Assembly (NCBI GenBank): GCA_017643385.1
Contig: JAEPNN010000002.1
Location: 62,001 to 126,000 of the forward strand
DNA length: 64,000 bases
Direction of reading: 5' to 3'
From: Dinoroseobacter sp.
GTDB lineage: Bacteria > Pseudomonadota > Alphaproteobacteria > Rhodobacterales > Rhodobacteraceae
In this document: positions 1 to 8,087 of the stretch, in pieces
How positions within the stretch are numbered: position 1 is the first letter of the stretch
Layout: each line of letters opens with the position of its first letter
Notes under the pieces: model-generated
Told to the model about the DNA's origin: nothing
The model's database searches: none
Seen by the model: only the letters and a program-made list of their open reading frames with translations
Program-made: the position numbers and the translations under genes

Positions 1-263
1 TTTGCGGCGCGAACAGCCTTGGTAAACTCTTCAGCCCCGGTCTGATCGGCAAAGTACAAAACGACGGCAACGCTATCATCGCCGACGTAGGGTTTCCCTT
101 GGTCTGCTAGTGCATTTCGGAGCGTCCTGATCTCCCGAGCCGCCTCTGCGCAGTCGGCGCATGACAATCCGAAGGCCTTCACGTCGCTCGGAGCGAGACC
201 CGGCTTCTCAATATGCGCTGCGCGTTGCAACTTTTCAGCGATATCTAACTTGTCGTGGTTCAT
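1..263 (-). CDS. phage early hypothetical protein (3' end beyond window)
   Basis: An open frame of 87 codons starts at 263 and has no stop before the window edge. The start follows a good AGGAG ribosome site about 8 bases upstream. The protein begins MNHDKLDIAEKLQ and has a CADC motif near residues 37-40, possibly a small metal-binding or redox pair. It sits 11 bases after the stop of the previous early gene, so it is probably cotranscribed. I do not recognise the family, and no function is assigned. Confidence 0.6.
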   Translation of the reverse strand, partial: MNHDKLDIAEKLQRAAHIEKPGLAPSDVKAFGLSCADCAEAAREIRTLRNALADQGKPYVGDDSVAVVLYFADQTGAEEFTKAVRAA

Positions 264-274
264 ACGCGCTTCTC

Positions 275-457
275 CTAACTGTCAGACGGTATCTTGCGCA
301 GATCGTCAGCCAGCGATTGCATGATTGCGATCCTGCGATTTGCATCCGCTTTGCTCATGAGTTTCCAGTCGACCATTCGCGGATAGACCCGCCTCCTTCG
401 GCTGAGCTCCCGGCCAACTTCCGCGCGCATTTCCTTGTTGCTAAAATTCTTCTTCAT
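275..457 (-). CDS. small basic phage early protein
   Basis: A 60-residue, strongly basic protein (RRRR near residue 20). The ATG at 457 comes directly after the DUF3164 stop, with a GTG one codon upstream as an alternative start. The arrangement TGA-GTG-ATG implies translational coupling to the upstream gene. No domain is recognised. The net charge would suit a nucleic-acid-binding role, but that is a guess. Confidence 0.55.
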   Translation of the reverse strand: MKKNFSNKEMRAEVGRELSRRRRVYPRMVDWKLMSKADANRRIAIMQSLADDLRKIPSDS

Positions 458-460
458 CAC

Positions 461-1123
461 TCAAGCCTTCGCCAGATCGATTGTGATGGTTTCGAGCGGT
501 GCTTCGGGGTGCGGGCGATGCTGGAACCGCAGATAGGTCTTGGACCCAACAACGCGCATGGCATCCCGTAGAGCCTTCATGGCCTGTTGCCAGCGTTCAT
601 CTTTAATCTCGAGCCGCATGAGCGTGAAGATCTCGGAGCGGTTAATCTGGCCGGGCTTGTCGGTATTGAAGGCACGCGTGACGATGGCGCGGATCTCTGG
701 GCCAGCTTCTGCAGACCATTCATTGAGGCATTCGTCGATCAGCGTCTTGGCGATCTGCAGCTCAGGACCAAAGTCGATGAAATCAGCAATCCGAACTTCA
801 ATGCGCCAGAGGCCATCATGGCTCATGAAGGTTTTGTTTCCCTTCGCACCTCCAATGGTGACCCCGTATTCCTGGGCAAGCATGCCGTCGAGCGAAGCCA
901 GATCCTCAAATGTATGACCTTTGAACCTCGCGATCTGTTGCGAGAGTGCCAGGGCGTGACCCATTATTTTCCGCACCTGCTCGTCGATCAGCAGATCTTG
1001 CGGCTTGGCCATCTCAATGGGCGTCCAGCCGCCTTTGGCGTCGCGGATATACTCTTTGTCGTCGATTGTTTTGCGGCCGTTTTCAATTTCGGCCGGAACG
1101 AACTTGCTGGTCTGGGCAGTCAT
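461..1123 (-). CDS. DUF3164 family protein (Mu gp16-like)
   Basis: A 220-residue protein with the DUF3164 pattern: an N-terminal segment on lysine-rich turns (KEYIRDAKGGW), a central GNKTFMSHDGLWRIEV motif and a C-terminal RFQHRP segment. Mu gp16 and relatives are early phage proteins of unproven function. The start at 1123 is chosen because it overlaps the stop of the preceding gene (1120-1122) in an ATGA coupling. An upstream in-frame start exists but would overlap that gene extensively. Family assignment is by memory of conserved motifs. Confidence 0.8.
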   Translation of the reverse strand: MTAQTSKFVPAEIENGRKTIDDKEYIRDAKGGWTPIEMAKPQDLLIDEQVRKIMGHALALSQQIARFKGHTFEDLASLDGMLAQEYGVTIGGAKGNKTFMSHDGLWRIEVRIADFIDFGPELQIAKTLIDECLNEWSAEAGPEIRAIVTRAFNTDKPGQINRSEIFTLMRLEIKDERWQQAMKALRDAMRVVGSKTYLRFQHRPHPEAPLETITIDLAKA

Positions 1124-1344
1124 TGGGCTGGTCTCCGTACAATGAAAACTTCGGGGATCGCGGGTTGCTCGTTGGTGCTGCGATAGGGCTGTAGACCGAG
1201 GCAAACCAACAAAGCGGCCATTGCGAGCACTTCAGTTTGGTTGACGTTTGTCGCTCCACGCTCGCCGTCACGATCCACCTTTCGGACCGCCGAGGAAGCG
1301 TGTTCTATCAATTCGTCGTGTGAAAAGGGCTTTGGATTTGTCAT
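1120..1344 (-). CDS. phage early hypothetical protein
   Basis: A 74-residue protein beginning MTNPKPFSHDELIEHASSAVRKV. It overlaps the stop of the gene before it by 4 bases and the start of the DUF3164 gene by 4 bases, so it belongs to the coupled early operon. A hydrophobic stretch (LAMAALLVCLGLQ) could be a helix core or a weak membrane segment. No family is recognised. Confidence 0.55.
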   Translation of the reverse strand: MTNPKPFSHDELIEHASSAVRKVDRDGERGATNVNQTEVLAMAALLVCLGLQPYRSTNEQPAIPEVFIVRRPAQ

Positions 1345-1619
1345 GCCTGGCCCTCTGATGTGATCAGCGCATGGCAGGAACGAACGGATTGCAAAAAACC
1401 TTCCGTTTGGACAGCTGGCTCCACCTTCTCAAAGGCGGCTTGTTGAGCCAGCGTTATCGCCGCACATGTCAGCAGGATCCGTCTGGCTGTTCGGTCACAC
1501 AGCGCGAGGCGCACCGCCGCATGGGCTGCGGCTTGGATGTCCTCTTCGCTGTTGGCGTTCACGGTGCAGAGCAGCGCGACGAGCCGATCTGTGGCGGTAA
1601 GGGAAAGGGGTTCAAGCAT
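1341..1619 (-). CDS. phage early hypothetical protein
   Basis: A 92-residue alanine-rich helical protein beginning MLEPLSLTATDRLVALL. An AAGGA ribosome site lies about 8 bases upstream of the ATG at 1619. The 3' end overlaps the next early gene by 4 bases. No domain is recognised. Confidence 0.55.
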   Translation of the reverse strand: MLEPLSLTATDRLVALLCTVNANSEEDIQAAAHAAVRLALCDRTARRILLTCAAITLAQQAAFEKVEPAVQTEGFLQSVRSCHALITSEGQA

Positions 1620-1645
1620 TGAGAAGTCCTTTTTGGGGGGCTGTT

Positions 1646-1777
1646 TCAGTGGGGGAGGTGTTGGCCGAGCTGCTCGGCGATGGCCGCGAGAATGGCCAAG
1701 CTTGAGGTCGCAAGGGCATCTGCCATGTGAACAACCGTGGGCAACGAAATGAGTAGTGTAAGCGCGAACTCAAACAT
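1646..1777 (-). CDS. possible 43-residue hydrophobic phage protein
   Basis: A short open frame, starting MFEFALTLLISLPTVVHM, has an AGGAG ribosome site about 10 bases upstream and overlaps the stop of the preceding gene by 8 bases. The N-terminal half is hydrophobic enough for one membrane segment. It fills an otherwise empty gap in a very compact operon. Short length means chance is possible. Confidence 0.35.
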   Translation of the reverse strand: MFEFALTLLISLPTVVHMADALATSSLAILAAIAEQLGQHLPH

Positions 1778-2171
1778 CGTTTGATTTCTCCTCTTTCATG
1801 AAGCGTGGGCACCGATTGCAGGCCCGAAACATCATCGCGCGCATGGGGCTGCTGCTGACGAATTTCTGGGCCTTTTTCTGCCAAGCAACGCAGGCATCTG
1901 CGGGGATCTTGCCTTGGGCTGGACAGGGGACGTGCTGGCCCATCAAAGCGCCGCGAACGCGCTGCTCTGCAGTCTCGAGATCGCCTTTGTACTTGTTGCC
2001 CAAGATGTAGCTCACCATTGCGGGTGAGACCCCAAGGCGCGCAGCAACTTCGTTCTGGCTCGAGAGGTGGCAAACACGCGCAAGCTCTGCGACCCAGTCG
2101 GGCATATTGTTGCCCCAGGCCTCTTGCGCACGCTCAATTGGAGAGTGGGGTTTCTGGCGTCCGGCGTTCAT
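1770..2171 (-). CDS. HTH DNA-binding phage regulator
   Basis: A 133-residue protein with a helix-turn-helix around residues 36-60 (SQNEVAARLGVSPAMVSYIL), typical of XRE/LacI-like regulators. A C-terminal cysteine cluster (CPAQGKIPADAC and CNRCPRF) could bind a metal. It overlaps the upstream winged-helix gene by 4 bases. In Mu-like phages of alphaproteobacteria small HTH proteins are common in the early operon. Its target is unknown. Confidence 0.65.
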   Translation of the reverse strand: MNAGRQKPHSPIERAQEAWGNNMPDWVAELARVCHLSSQNEVAARLGVSPAMVSYILGNKYKGDLETAEQRVRGALMGQHVPCPAQGKIPADACVAWQKKAQKFVSSSPMRAMMFRACNRCPRFMKEEKSNDV

Positions 2172-2740
2172 GCGAGCTCGCTTTCTGCGAGGTGCATCAG
2201 CCGCTTGCTATTGGGATCAAACAACATCTGAACCTTGCGCGGCCGGGGCGTGCGCGGACCAATGTCATTCGAAAGCCTGTAGGTCGCCCTACGATGCCCA
2301 GGCACAGCTTTGCGCAGCGGCGCCAGCAGGCCAGCCGAAACCAAAAGACGGCAGTACTTGTGGGCTTGCGCCTCAGTCACCTGCACCTGGCCGGTCGTGG
2401 CGTGGATAGCCAAATCGTGAGCCGTGTATCCGCGAGACAACGTGCGGATCGCGCGCCAAAGATTGCGCTCTATGCTTTGTGGTTCATCACCTTCAAACTC
2501 GACCTGCTGGCCTTTTGCAGCCTCGTCCAGGATGAGGCGATAAACGAAGGCCCGGTTCTCACGGCGCAGCGTCTGCAGCTTGCCCTGGCGTTCCCAAATC
2601 GTGATCGCCTTTGGCACGGTGTATCGGCTCAGGCCCGTATCCTCCATCAAGCTGCGCATGGTGAACTCGCCCAAGCGCGCAGCAGCGTCCCAAAGCTGAC
2701 GTTCCGTCTCTGCTCCGATGTTGTTCTTGGACCCCCTCAT
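2168..2740 (-). CDS. winged-helix phage early protein
   Basis: A 190-residue protein. Residues 10-60 read as a winged helix (LGEFTMRSLMEDTGLSRYTV), and a second helical unit near 100-150 again resembles a winged helix. The start at 2740 overlaps the MuB gene stop by 4 bases, so translation is coupled. It directly follows the transposition genes, where Mu carries small accessory early genes. The role is unknown; DNA binding is inferred from the fold. Confidence 0.6.
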   Translation of the reverse strand: MRGSKNNIGAETERQLWDAAARLGEFTMRSLMEDTGLSRYTVPKAITIWERQGKLQTLRRENRAFVYRLILDEAAKGQQVEFEGDEPQSIERNLWRAIRTLSRGYTAHDLAIHATTGQVQVTEAQAHKYCRLLVSAGLLAPLRKAVPGHRRATYRLSNDIGPRTPRPRKVQMLFDPNSKRLMHLAESELA

Positions 2741-3477
2741 GCGCTCCTCCGTGGGGCAGGTGCCTCACCTGTAAAGAAGGATCTCTCGCCCCAATCTTCG
2801 CTGGTGACGATGTCCAGGGTCTTGGTGCTGGCAAATTCGTTCACGGCGTCGAGCGAATTACACATCCGTCTGATCGACCCGCGCGTGTCTCTGAGAATGC
2901 GGTCTAACAACACTTCTTCTAGTTCAATCTCTGGTGTATGCAGGCTCGCCAAGAGCCTTAGATCGCCCATGTCGCCGGGCTCCGCAGCAACCCACTGAAG
3001 GATACGACCGTGGACGCGCTCCCAACGCTGAAGCGCCTGTGGTAGCTTCTCTTCGCCAATCAGCACGATCACGCCGTCGCTTTGATCGTGAACGTCGCGG
3101 ACGATCTCAACCATGTTGCGTTTGACCAGAAAGTCGGCCTCGTCGATCAAGAGCGCGCGGCCTGTTCTTGCAAGCTCTTCTGCGATCTGATCGACCATGT
3201 CTGAAATCGTGCGCCTTGGGGCGACGCCGAGCTCAAACAATATGGCCTTGCAAAGCTTAGCCTGCGTCCAAGTCGATCCCATGCGGACATGGATATCATT
3301 GGAGGCCACCACCGCGTGGCACGCAGCGCATGTTTTTCCGTAGCCTGAGAACCCGTAAAAGGTCCCCAGGCCTGGAAGCCCGTATTTCCGATGCTTCAAC
3401 TGCTCGATCAGCCTCCAAAGCGCGGACACGTTGCGCAGAGGTTTGATGGAGTTGTATGCAATCTGCTCGTCTATCAT
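2737..3477 (-). CDS. MuB-type AAA+ ATPase, transposition target-selection protein
   Basis: A 246-residue P-loop ATPase. Walker A is GFSGYGKT (about residues 42-49) and Walker B is ALLIDEAD (about 109-116). MuB binds target DNA in an ATP-dependent way, delivers it to MuA and gives target immunity. The gene lies just downstream of the transposase, as A and B do in Mu. The ATG at 3477 is preceded by AGGAG; an in-frame ATG 7 codons upstream is a weaker candidate. There is a 57-base gap from the transposase stop. Confidence 0.85.
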   Translation of the reverse strand: MIDEQIAYNSIKPLRNVSALWRLIEQLKHRKYGLPGLGTFYGFSGYGKTCAACHAVVASNDIHVRMGSTWTQAKLCKAILFELGVAPRRTISDMVDQIAEELARTGRALLIDEADFLVKRNMVEIVRDVHDQSDGVIVLIGEEKLPQALQRWERVHGRILQWVAAEPGDMGDLRLLASLHTPEIELEEVLLDRILRDTRGSIRRMCNSLDAVNEFASTKTLDIVTSEDWGERSFFTGEAPAPRRSA

Positions 3478-3534
3478 ATCTCCTCCTGTCGTTGACACCG
3501 ACCGGGGTTAGGGGTCCTGTCCGCCCCGGTCACT

Positions 3535-5661
3535 TCACCCCAGCGCTTCATCTTTCCCGTGCAACTCGACCAGTTTGGCGAGCGCCCGATATTCTGCGGT
3601 GCTGGGGTATCTGGTTGCAAAACGCGCTTCGGCTTCGCCAATTTCGTCGCCAGCAGCTTCGCGTTCTTTGATTTCGAGATATCGCTTGAAACGCTCTCGA
3701 TCCGTCTCTTCGCGTTTGGCATTCTGCTGGGCCTTTTCAGCGGCTTTGCGTACGAAATCCTCATGGTAGACCTTTGCCTCGGCGCTTGGCTGTGGGGGTT
3801 CAAAGGCGGGTGGCTGCACCAAAGGCGCTCGGTGCGCGTGCTTACCGAACTCGGGTGCCACAACCTTGCTCTCAAGCCGCTCCGGAATTTTGGAGCCGAG
3901 CGCGCGGAGATCATCGGCGAGCTCTTGCGGTGTAATCGGCTGCAGCTCCTTGAGGCGTTTGCGCTCGGCGCGGCGGACCTGTGCCTTCATGCTGGCTGTG
4001 GCTTTGGCCTCGAGCACATCAAAGAACCCGACGGCCTCGCGGACAGGGGCAAAGCCCATGAACACACCCGCTTTGTCGTAGAGATAGACGCCCGCATGGA
4101 GGTTCTCAGGATCAAAGCGCGCGACCACATCTTTGCCCGCGTACTCAACCATCCAGTCGGCGTAGTAGCTGTTGCCATGGACACGGGCCTGGGCGTCTTT
4201 GGCATGCAGTTTCACTTTCGACTGACCCATCAGCCAAAGACGCCGCTGCTCCTCGGTTGCTTTCCGAATGGGTGCGGTCGCATAGGAGGCCGCGAACGCA
4301 TGATCAAAGGACTTGCCCTTGGCGGTTTCGGTCAATCTGCCCAGGCGCGCATTGTGCTCTCGGATGCCCTCTTCAAGCACTTCCAGAAATTCAGCGACCG
4401 GAACGGCGTGGCTGCGGTAGTTTTCGGGCTTGGCGTCAGGCTTGTGGCCGACATAGGCCCCTGCAAAGCGGGGATCTTTGGCCACGTCGCTCGCGATGTC
4501 GCGGAAGGCACGTTCAATCGGCTTTGACTGACCGCTTGCAGGGCGCGCCCAATGAACCTTGATGCCTAGGAGCGGCAGAACACCGAGCGGGTCTTCGTCG
4601 CGGACCTTGAACCGAAAACGAGTGGGCGCGCCGCCGGTCATCCATTTGTTGGCGAACTCGCGCCCGTTGTCGAACAGGCAATTCCGGGGAATGCCATATT
4701 CCTCAACCATATCCCCGAAGGCTGCCATCACGGCCACCTTGTTAGGGTGATGATCGACGCGCCATGATAGGATTTTCCGAGAGTGGATGTCTTGGAAGGC
4801 CACGATCTGAGGGCGGTTGATGATCCCGCTGGGCCATTCGACAAAGACGTCGCTCTTGTGGCAGTCGGCGTTCACGCCTTCCATCGCCGTCATCGACCAG
4901 TAGTCCCTGATCTGAGGTGGGAAACAGCGTTCCAGCCCATTCACGCCCTCCCGCGCAAACACCATCGTGGTGCGCGGCACATCGCGCTTCAGGTGGCGGC
5001 GCGCGGTTGAGATCGGAGGAATTGCGTTGATCCGGGCGTCTTTCGCCAAGCGGCAAGCTAAGCGGTAACTCTGGTTGAACGTAGGCTGTTCAAGACGGAG
5101 ATAATCGGCCTTTAAATACCCCATAAACGCGCTGTAGTCGGGGCGTTCGGGCTGCTTGCGTTCGGCAAAGCGGTGACGCGGCGCGAGATAAGGCAGACGG
5201 TCATCTGGTGCCACGCCTTCAATGGCATCAAACCAGTTGAAGATCGAGCGTGAGGACACGCCTTCCTGTCTCGCCACCTCTCCAGCGGCCAACACTTTGC
5301 CAGTGCCACCTTGGACCAACGCTTCAACGGTCTGGATCATCCGAAGGCGGTTGATGGCCTTGGCTCGGGTCGCATCGGGGAGGTTCTCATACGCCGCCCA
5401 GAGCTCGCCACGCCCGATTTCCTCTTTTGGAACTGCGACGCGCTCCAAGAGCTTCTTGCGCGCCGTATGAGGGAAAAGGCTCCAGTGGTACTCCCAACCA
5501 CCGCCTCGGCTCTTGCGTCGCCGGGCCCGTTCTGGGTCGGAACGCCAGGCAAGCGACTTAACCACTTTCTCAAGTCCTTGGCGTGATCGGGGCAGGTCAG
5601 GCAATGCCGCCTCGGCGATCTCATTTGCTGTCCACCAGGTCTGATCGGGGGTTGCGCTCAT
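3535..5661 (-). CDS. MuA-type DDE transposase
   Basis: A 708-residue transposase. Residues 1-60 form a Mu-type winged-helix DNA-binding region, and residues about 260-390 hold the RNase H-like core. The catalytic triad reads D266 (NADCH), D331 (FDNGREF) and E383 (KPIERAF), with spacing like Mu D269-D336-E392. The neighbouring sequence NKWMTGGAPTRFRFKV also matches MuA closely. It cuts and joins phage ends during integration and replicative transposition. The ATG overlaps the ParB-like gene stop by one base. The frame is intact, so the enzyme may be functional. Confidence 0.95.
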   Translation of the reverse strand: MSATPDQTWWTANEIAEAALPDLPRSRQGLEKVVKSLAWRSDPERARRRKSRGGGWEYHWSLFPHTARKKLLERVAVPKEEIGRGELWAAYENLPDATRAKAINRLRMIQTVEALVQGGTGKVLAAGEVARQEGVSSRSIFNWFDAIEGVAPDDRLPYLAPRHRFAERKQPERPDYSAFMGYLKADYLRLEQPTFNQSYRLACRLAKDARINAIPPISTARRHLKRDVPRTTMVFAREGVNGLERCFPPQIRDYWSMTAMEGVNADCHKSDVFVEWPSGIINRPQIVAFQDIHSRKILSWRVDHHPNKVAVMAAFGDMVEEYGIPRNCLFDNGREFANKWMTGGAPTRFRFKVRDEDPLGVLPLLGIKVHWARPASGQSKPIERAFRDIASDVAKDPRFAGAYVGHKPDAKPENYRSHAVPVAEFLEVLEEGIREHNARLGRLTETAKGKSFDHAFAASYATAPIRKATEEQRRLWLMGQSKVKLHAKDAQARVHGNSYYADWMVEYAGKDVVARFDPENLHAGVYLYDKAGVFMGFAPVREAVGFFDVLEAKATASMKAQVRRAERKRLKELQPITPQELADDLRALGSKIPERLESKVVAPEFGKHAHRAPLVQPPAFEPPQPSAEAKVYHEDFVRKAAEKAQQNAKREETDRERFKRYLEIKEREAAGDEIGEAEARFATRYPSTAEYRALAKLVELHGKDEALG

Positions 5662-6476
5662 TATTCACCCCCGGCGGCCAGGAGCTCGTCTGAGGCCTCT
5701 CGAACAAAGCGCTGCCTCACATTCATAGGCGCACGCTTCCAAGCTGTCATAAGCGCCTGGTAAGAGACCTCTGCGGGCGGCTTCTTCGGGCTCGTGTTCG
5801 TGTTTGCGATTGCCTTCTTCAGCGAAGCAGCATCGCCGTTCGAAAACCGGATGATTGCTTGGCTTCGTTCGTGCTGGTCTCCGACCTTTGCGAGAGCTTC
5901 AAGATCGGCGAAGGTTGGACGCTTTTCGGCGTTGCGGAGCCAGCGAATTTCATCATGCGTGAGCGCCTCACCAGCGGTAATCAGCCGGTTGACATGCCTT
6001 GGAGAAATATCGCGTTTCTCGGACACGGTTTCTGCAAAGGACACGATGTCCGTTGCAGAACCGTGCTTGGCCAGTGCCCCCGCCACGCCCCTCGCGGCCT
6101 CTGGGTTCATCTTGAGGTAGAGGCGCTTTCGCTCGGCTAAGAATATGGCGAGCTCGAGTGCGTCGAGCTCCGCATTGGCCAAGTTGTCGTCGATCTCCAT
6201 CAAACGCGCCCAATCGGCGCTGCATTTCCAGACTTTGGCTGGGATCGCCTTCCAGTCTAAGCGCTTGGCGGCTTCAAGCCGGTGTCCACCAGCAATCAGC
6301 ACAAGCCGGGAGTTTTTTCCGCCGACCTGTCGCAGGTGAACCTCGTCCTTCATCACGCCGAGCTCGCCGATAGAAGCCATAAGGCTTACAAGGGCGGTTT
6401 CGCTGACCGGGCGCAGGCGCTTTTCCGCGTGAATGTCGGCAACCGGCACCGGACCGGTCGAAATAAGTTCAGCCAT
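5661..6476 (-). CDS. ParB-like nuclease-domain protein
   Basis: A 271-residue protein with a ParB/Sulfiredoxin-type N-terminal domain: VADIHAEKRLRPVSE, then VLIAGGHRLEAAKRLDW matching the GxHRxxA motif. A helical region follows with ISPRHVNRLI, which suggests an HTH. ParB-fold proteins bind DNA and CTP in partition; phage members may act as regulators or nucleases. The start at 6476 overlaps the upstream gene by 8 bases. Its place immediately before the transposase, where Mu carries ner, is unusual and suggests a regulatory role (inference). Confidence 0.8.
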   Translation of the reverse strand: MAELISTGPVPVADIHAEKRLRPVSETALVSLMASIGELGVMKDEVHLRQVGGKNSRLVLIAGGHRLEAAKRLDWKAIPAKVWKCSADWARLMEIDDNLANAELDALELAIFLAERKRLYLKMNPEAARGVAGALAKHGSATDIVSFAETVSEKRDISPRHVNRLITAGEALTHDEIRWLRNAEKRPTFADLEALAKVGDQHERSQAIIRFSNGDAASLKKAIANTNTSPKKPPAEVSYQALMTAWKRAPMNVRQRFVREASDELLAAGGE

Positions 6477-6720
6477 GGCCCCTCCGCCAGTCGGGTGGGC
6501 TGCTCTGCAGGGTGTAGCGCCAGCGTCGACGGCCATTACCAGCGGTTTCCCGTTCGCAATGGATGACGCAGCCGTTGGCCCGTAGTTCAGCGATGATTGA
6601 GTTGACCGCACAGACATGCGCGCCAGTAACGATTTGGCGAGTGGTCACGCTTCTGCGTTTCTCAAGAAGGTTTAGGACCCTCCTTAGCCGTTCGCTTTTG
6701 GCCAACTTTGCGTGTTGCAT
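6469..6720 (-). CDS. small winged-helix phage protein
   Basis: An 83-residue basic protein with a winged-helix pattern (RRSVTTRQIVTGAHVCAVNS then a wing at RRRWRYTL). It overlaps the ParB-like gene by 8 bases and follows the upstream gene after one base. It may be a Ner-like regulator of the early promoter, judged only on size, fold and position. Confidence 0.6.
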   Translation of the reverse strand: MQHAKLAKSERLRRVLNLLEKRRSVTTRQIVTGAHVCAVNSIIAELRANGCVIHCERETAGNGRRRWRYTLQSSPPDWRRGHG

Positions 6721-6721
6721 T

Positions 6722-6991
6722 TCAGATCAGCCATCCGTCGAGAGAGGTCTTCCGACAGTCATTGCAAAGGCGGTTGTGCCGTCCTTCGCTCTGAAACTGC
6801 GCTTTGCAGCACATGCAAGTTCGGGTGACGAAACTCCGTTCGAGCCGTTCTTTCTCGATCCGATCAATCAACATTTCGGCGAACTGATAGGTGCCACAAA
6901 TCGCCGAAACAGCATCGTTGCCGTCAAAGACGCGGTAGACCGGCCTATGGGATCCAGCGACCGGAATTGTTTTGATCTCGAGTTTACTCAC
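6722..6991 (-). CDS. small zinc-ribbon-like phage protein
   Basis: An 89-residue protein with two cysteine pairs, CMCC and CNDC, separated by about 15 residues, typical of a zinc ribbon. The start is a GTG at 6991 that overlaps the upstream stop in a GTGA coupling. An ATG further upstream would overlap the previous gene in another frame by 80 bases. The function is unknown; nucleic-acid or protein binding is likely. Confidence 0.6.
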   Translation of the reverse strand: MSKLEIKTIPVAGSHRPVYRVFDGNDAVSAICGTYQFAEMLIDRIEKERLERSFVTRTCMCCKAQFQSEGRHNRLCNDCRKTSLDGWLI

Positions 6992-7398
6992 GGTGACAGC
7001 ACTCCAGCGAAAAAGACGAGGATGTAGGCAAAGCCAAACAGGCAAACTGCTCCAATGAGGTCGGCGACCCATTTCGACAGGGGCCAGCGTGGCTGGCTTA
7101 GGCTATGTCTGGCCGAGGAAGAAAAAGCCCAAGCGCCAACCAAAAGGGCTGGGCGTTTAGGCAGTTGGTTGGGGCCTGACTTTGAGGCCTCAACAGGCGC
7201 GCGATCCACGAAGGCAGTAAGTGGAGGCACGCGCTCAAGGCAATCCGCATGGCGACCAAGGTGGTTGCTCAGATTGCGGAGTTCGTGATGGAAATCAGGC
7301 GGGACCGAGCAGGCCAAACGGCGCGCTAGAAGCAGACACTCAACCGGGCTGAGGTCTTCGGTCGCTGCGTTAAGGAGGGCGGTTTGGGCACGGCTCAT
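6988..7398 (-). CDS. phage early protein with C-terminal membrane segment
   Basis: A 136-residue protein. The first 100 residues are soluble-looking, and residues about 112-133 (VADLIGAVCLFGFAYILVFF) form one hydrophobic helix, so it may be tail-anchored. Both ends overlap neighbours by 4 bases. No family is recognised. Confidence 0.5.
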   Translation of the reverse strand: MSRAQTALLNAATEDLSPVECLLLARRLACSVPPDFHHELRNLSNHLGRHADCLERVPPLTAFVDRAPVEASKSGPNQLPKRPALLVGAWAFSSSARHSLSQPRWPLSKWVADLIGAVCLFGFAYILVFFAGVLSP

Positions 7399-7751
7399 TG
7401 CACAGCACTTCGCGGTGGGATCAGAGACGACTTGCGCTTCAGTTCGTCAAGGTATTCCTGTGGTAAACGCCGATCCCAGTGCAGGAATCTTCTTCTCGGG
7501 CGAGTTGGGGGGTAGTCGAAACACCAGACCAACTTCATCGGTCGAGCCCCTGCCAACACCCAGTCTATGTCGACACCAACTTGTTTAATGTCGACGAGGT
7601 ACATCGGGTCTGGCCAATAGACGCCAGTTTCAAACTTCTCTTGCGTGTCCGCAGAGCAGAAGCCGACTCGACCAAGCAAACGCTTACTTAGTCCTAGCCG
7701 CTCTCGCTCGATCCATAGCCGTTCGCCGACTGTTTCTTTTGGCGCAGACAT
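7395..7751 (-). CDS. XRE-like HTH phage protein
   Basis: A 118-residue protein whose first half reads as an XRE helix-turn-helix (GERLWIERERLGLSKRLLG, then a degenerate recognition helix and the WVLAG end common in phage repressor-like proteins). The start at 7751 overlaps the stop of the previous gene (TGATG); an adjacent ATG at 7754 is possible. It could be a Cro/Ner-like early regulator, being close to the operator region. Confidence 0.6.
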   Translation of the reverse strand: MSAPKETVGERLWIERERLGLSKRLLGRVGFCSADTQEKFETGVYWPDPMYLVDIKQVGVDIDWVLAGARPMKLVWCFDYPPTRPRRRFLHWDRRLPQEYLDELKRKSSLIPPRSAVQ

Positions 7752-7999
7752 CATGCGACGTCCCGACTTGAGGTAGGGCGCGGGATGTTCGGAGGCCACT
7801 CAAGATCCATTGGCCAGTTGTCGCTAAACCACTGAAAACAACGATCAGCGTTACGTGTATGGAGATCGCTTCCGTCCATTCGACGTTTGAAGAAGTCTCC
7901 CTTGCCGCAGAACCTCATAGAGACGGCCCAATGTGTTACTCCGTCGTGTTCTGCCAGCGCGAGGGCCAGATCGACCAATTGTTGGGGTTTACTGCTCAT
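7751..7999 (-). CDS. first gene of the phage early operon, hypothetical
   Basis: An 82-residue protein starting MSSKPQQLVDLALALAEHDG. It is the most promoter-proximal leftward gene, directly beside the operator repeats. A second in-frame start at 8026 would lie inside the inverted repeat, so 7999 is preferred. The domain is not recognised. Confidence 0.55.
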   Translation of the reverse strand: MSSKPQQLVDLALALAEHDGVTHWAVSMRFCGKGDFFKRRMDGSDLHTRNADRCFQWFSDNWPMDLEWPPNIPRPTSSRDVA

Positions 8000-8008
8000 A
8001 GACCTAAT

Positions 8009-8076
8009 TAGCCATTTTGAGCTCATCTAGGCAAGCTCAAAATGGCTATAATTGCTCTTTTAGCTCAGTGTGGCTA
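8009..8076. promoter_or_regulatory. divergent early/repressor operator region
   Basis: Between the divergent early operon and the repressor lies a perfect 15-bp inverted repeat. The left arm TAGCCATTTTGAGCT is at 8009-8023 and the right arm AGCTCAAAATGGCTA at 8034-8048, with a 10-base spacer. A third copy, AGCTCAGTGTGGCTA at 8062-8076, matches the right arm at 12 of 15 positions, in direct orientation and 28 bases further on. This is how phage repressor operators are usually arranged. The repressor itself is the likely ligand. Confidence 0.75.
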
Positions 8077-8087
8077 ATGCGGGTGTT

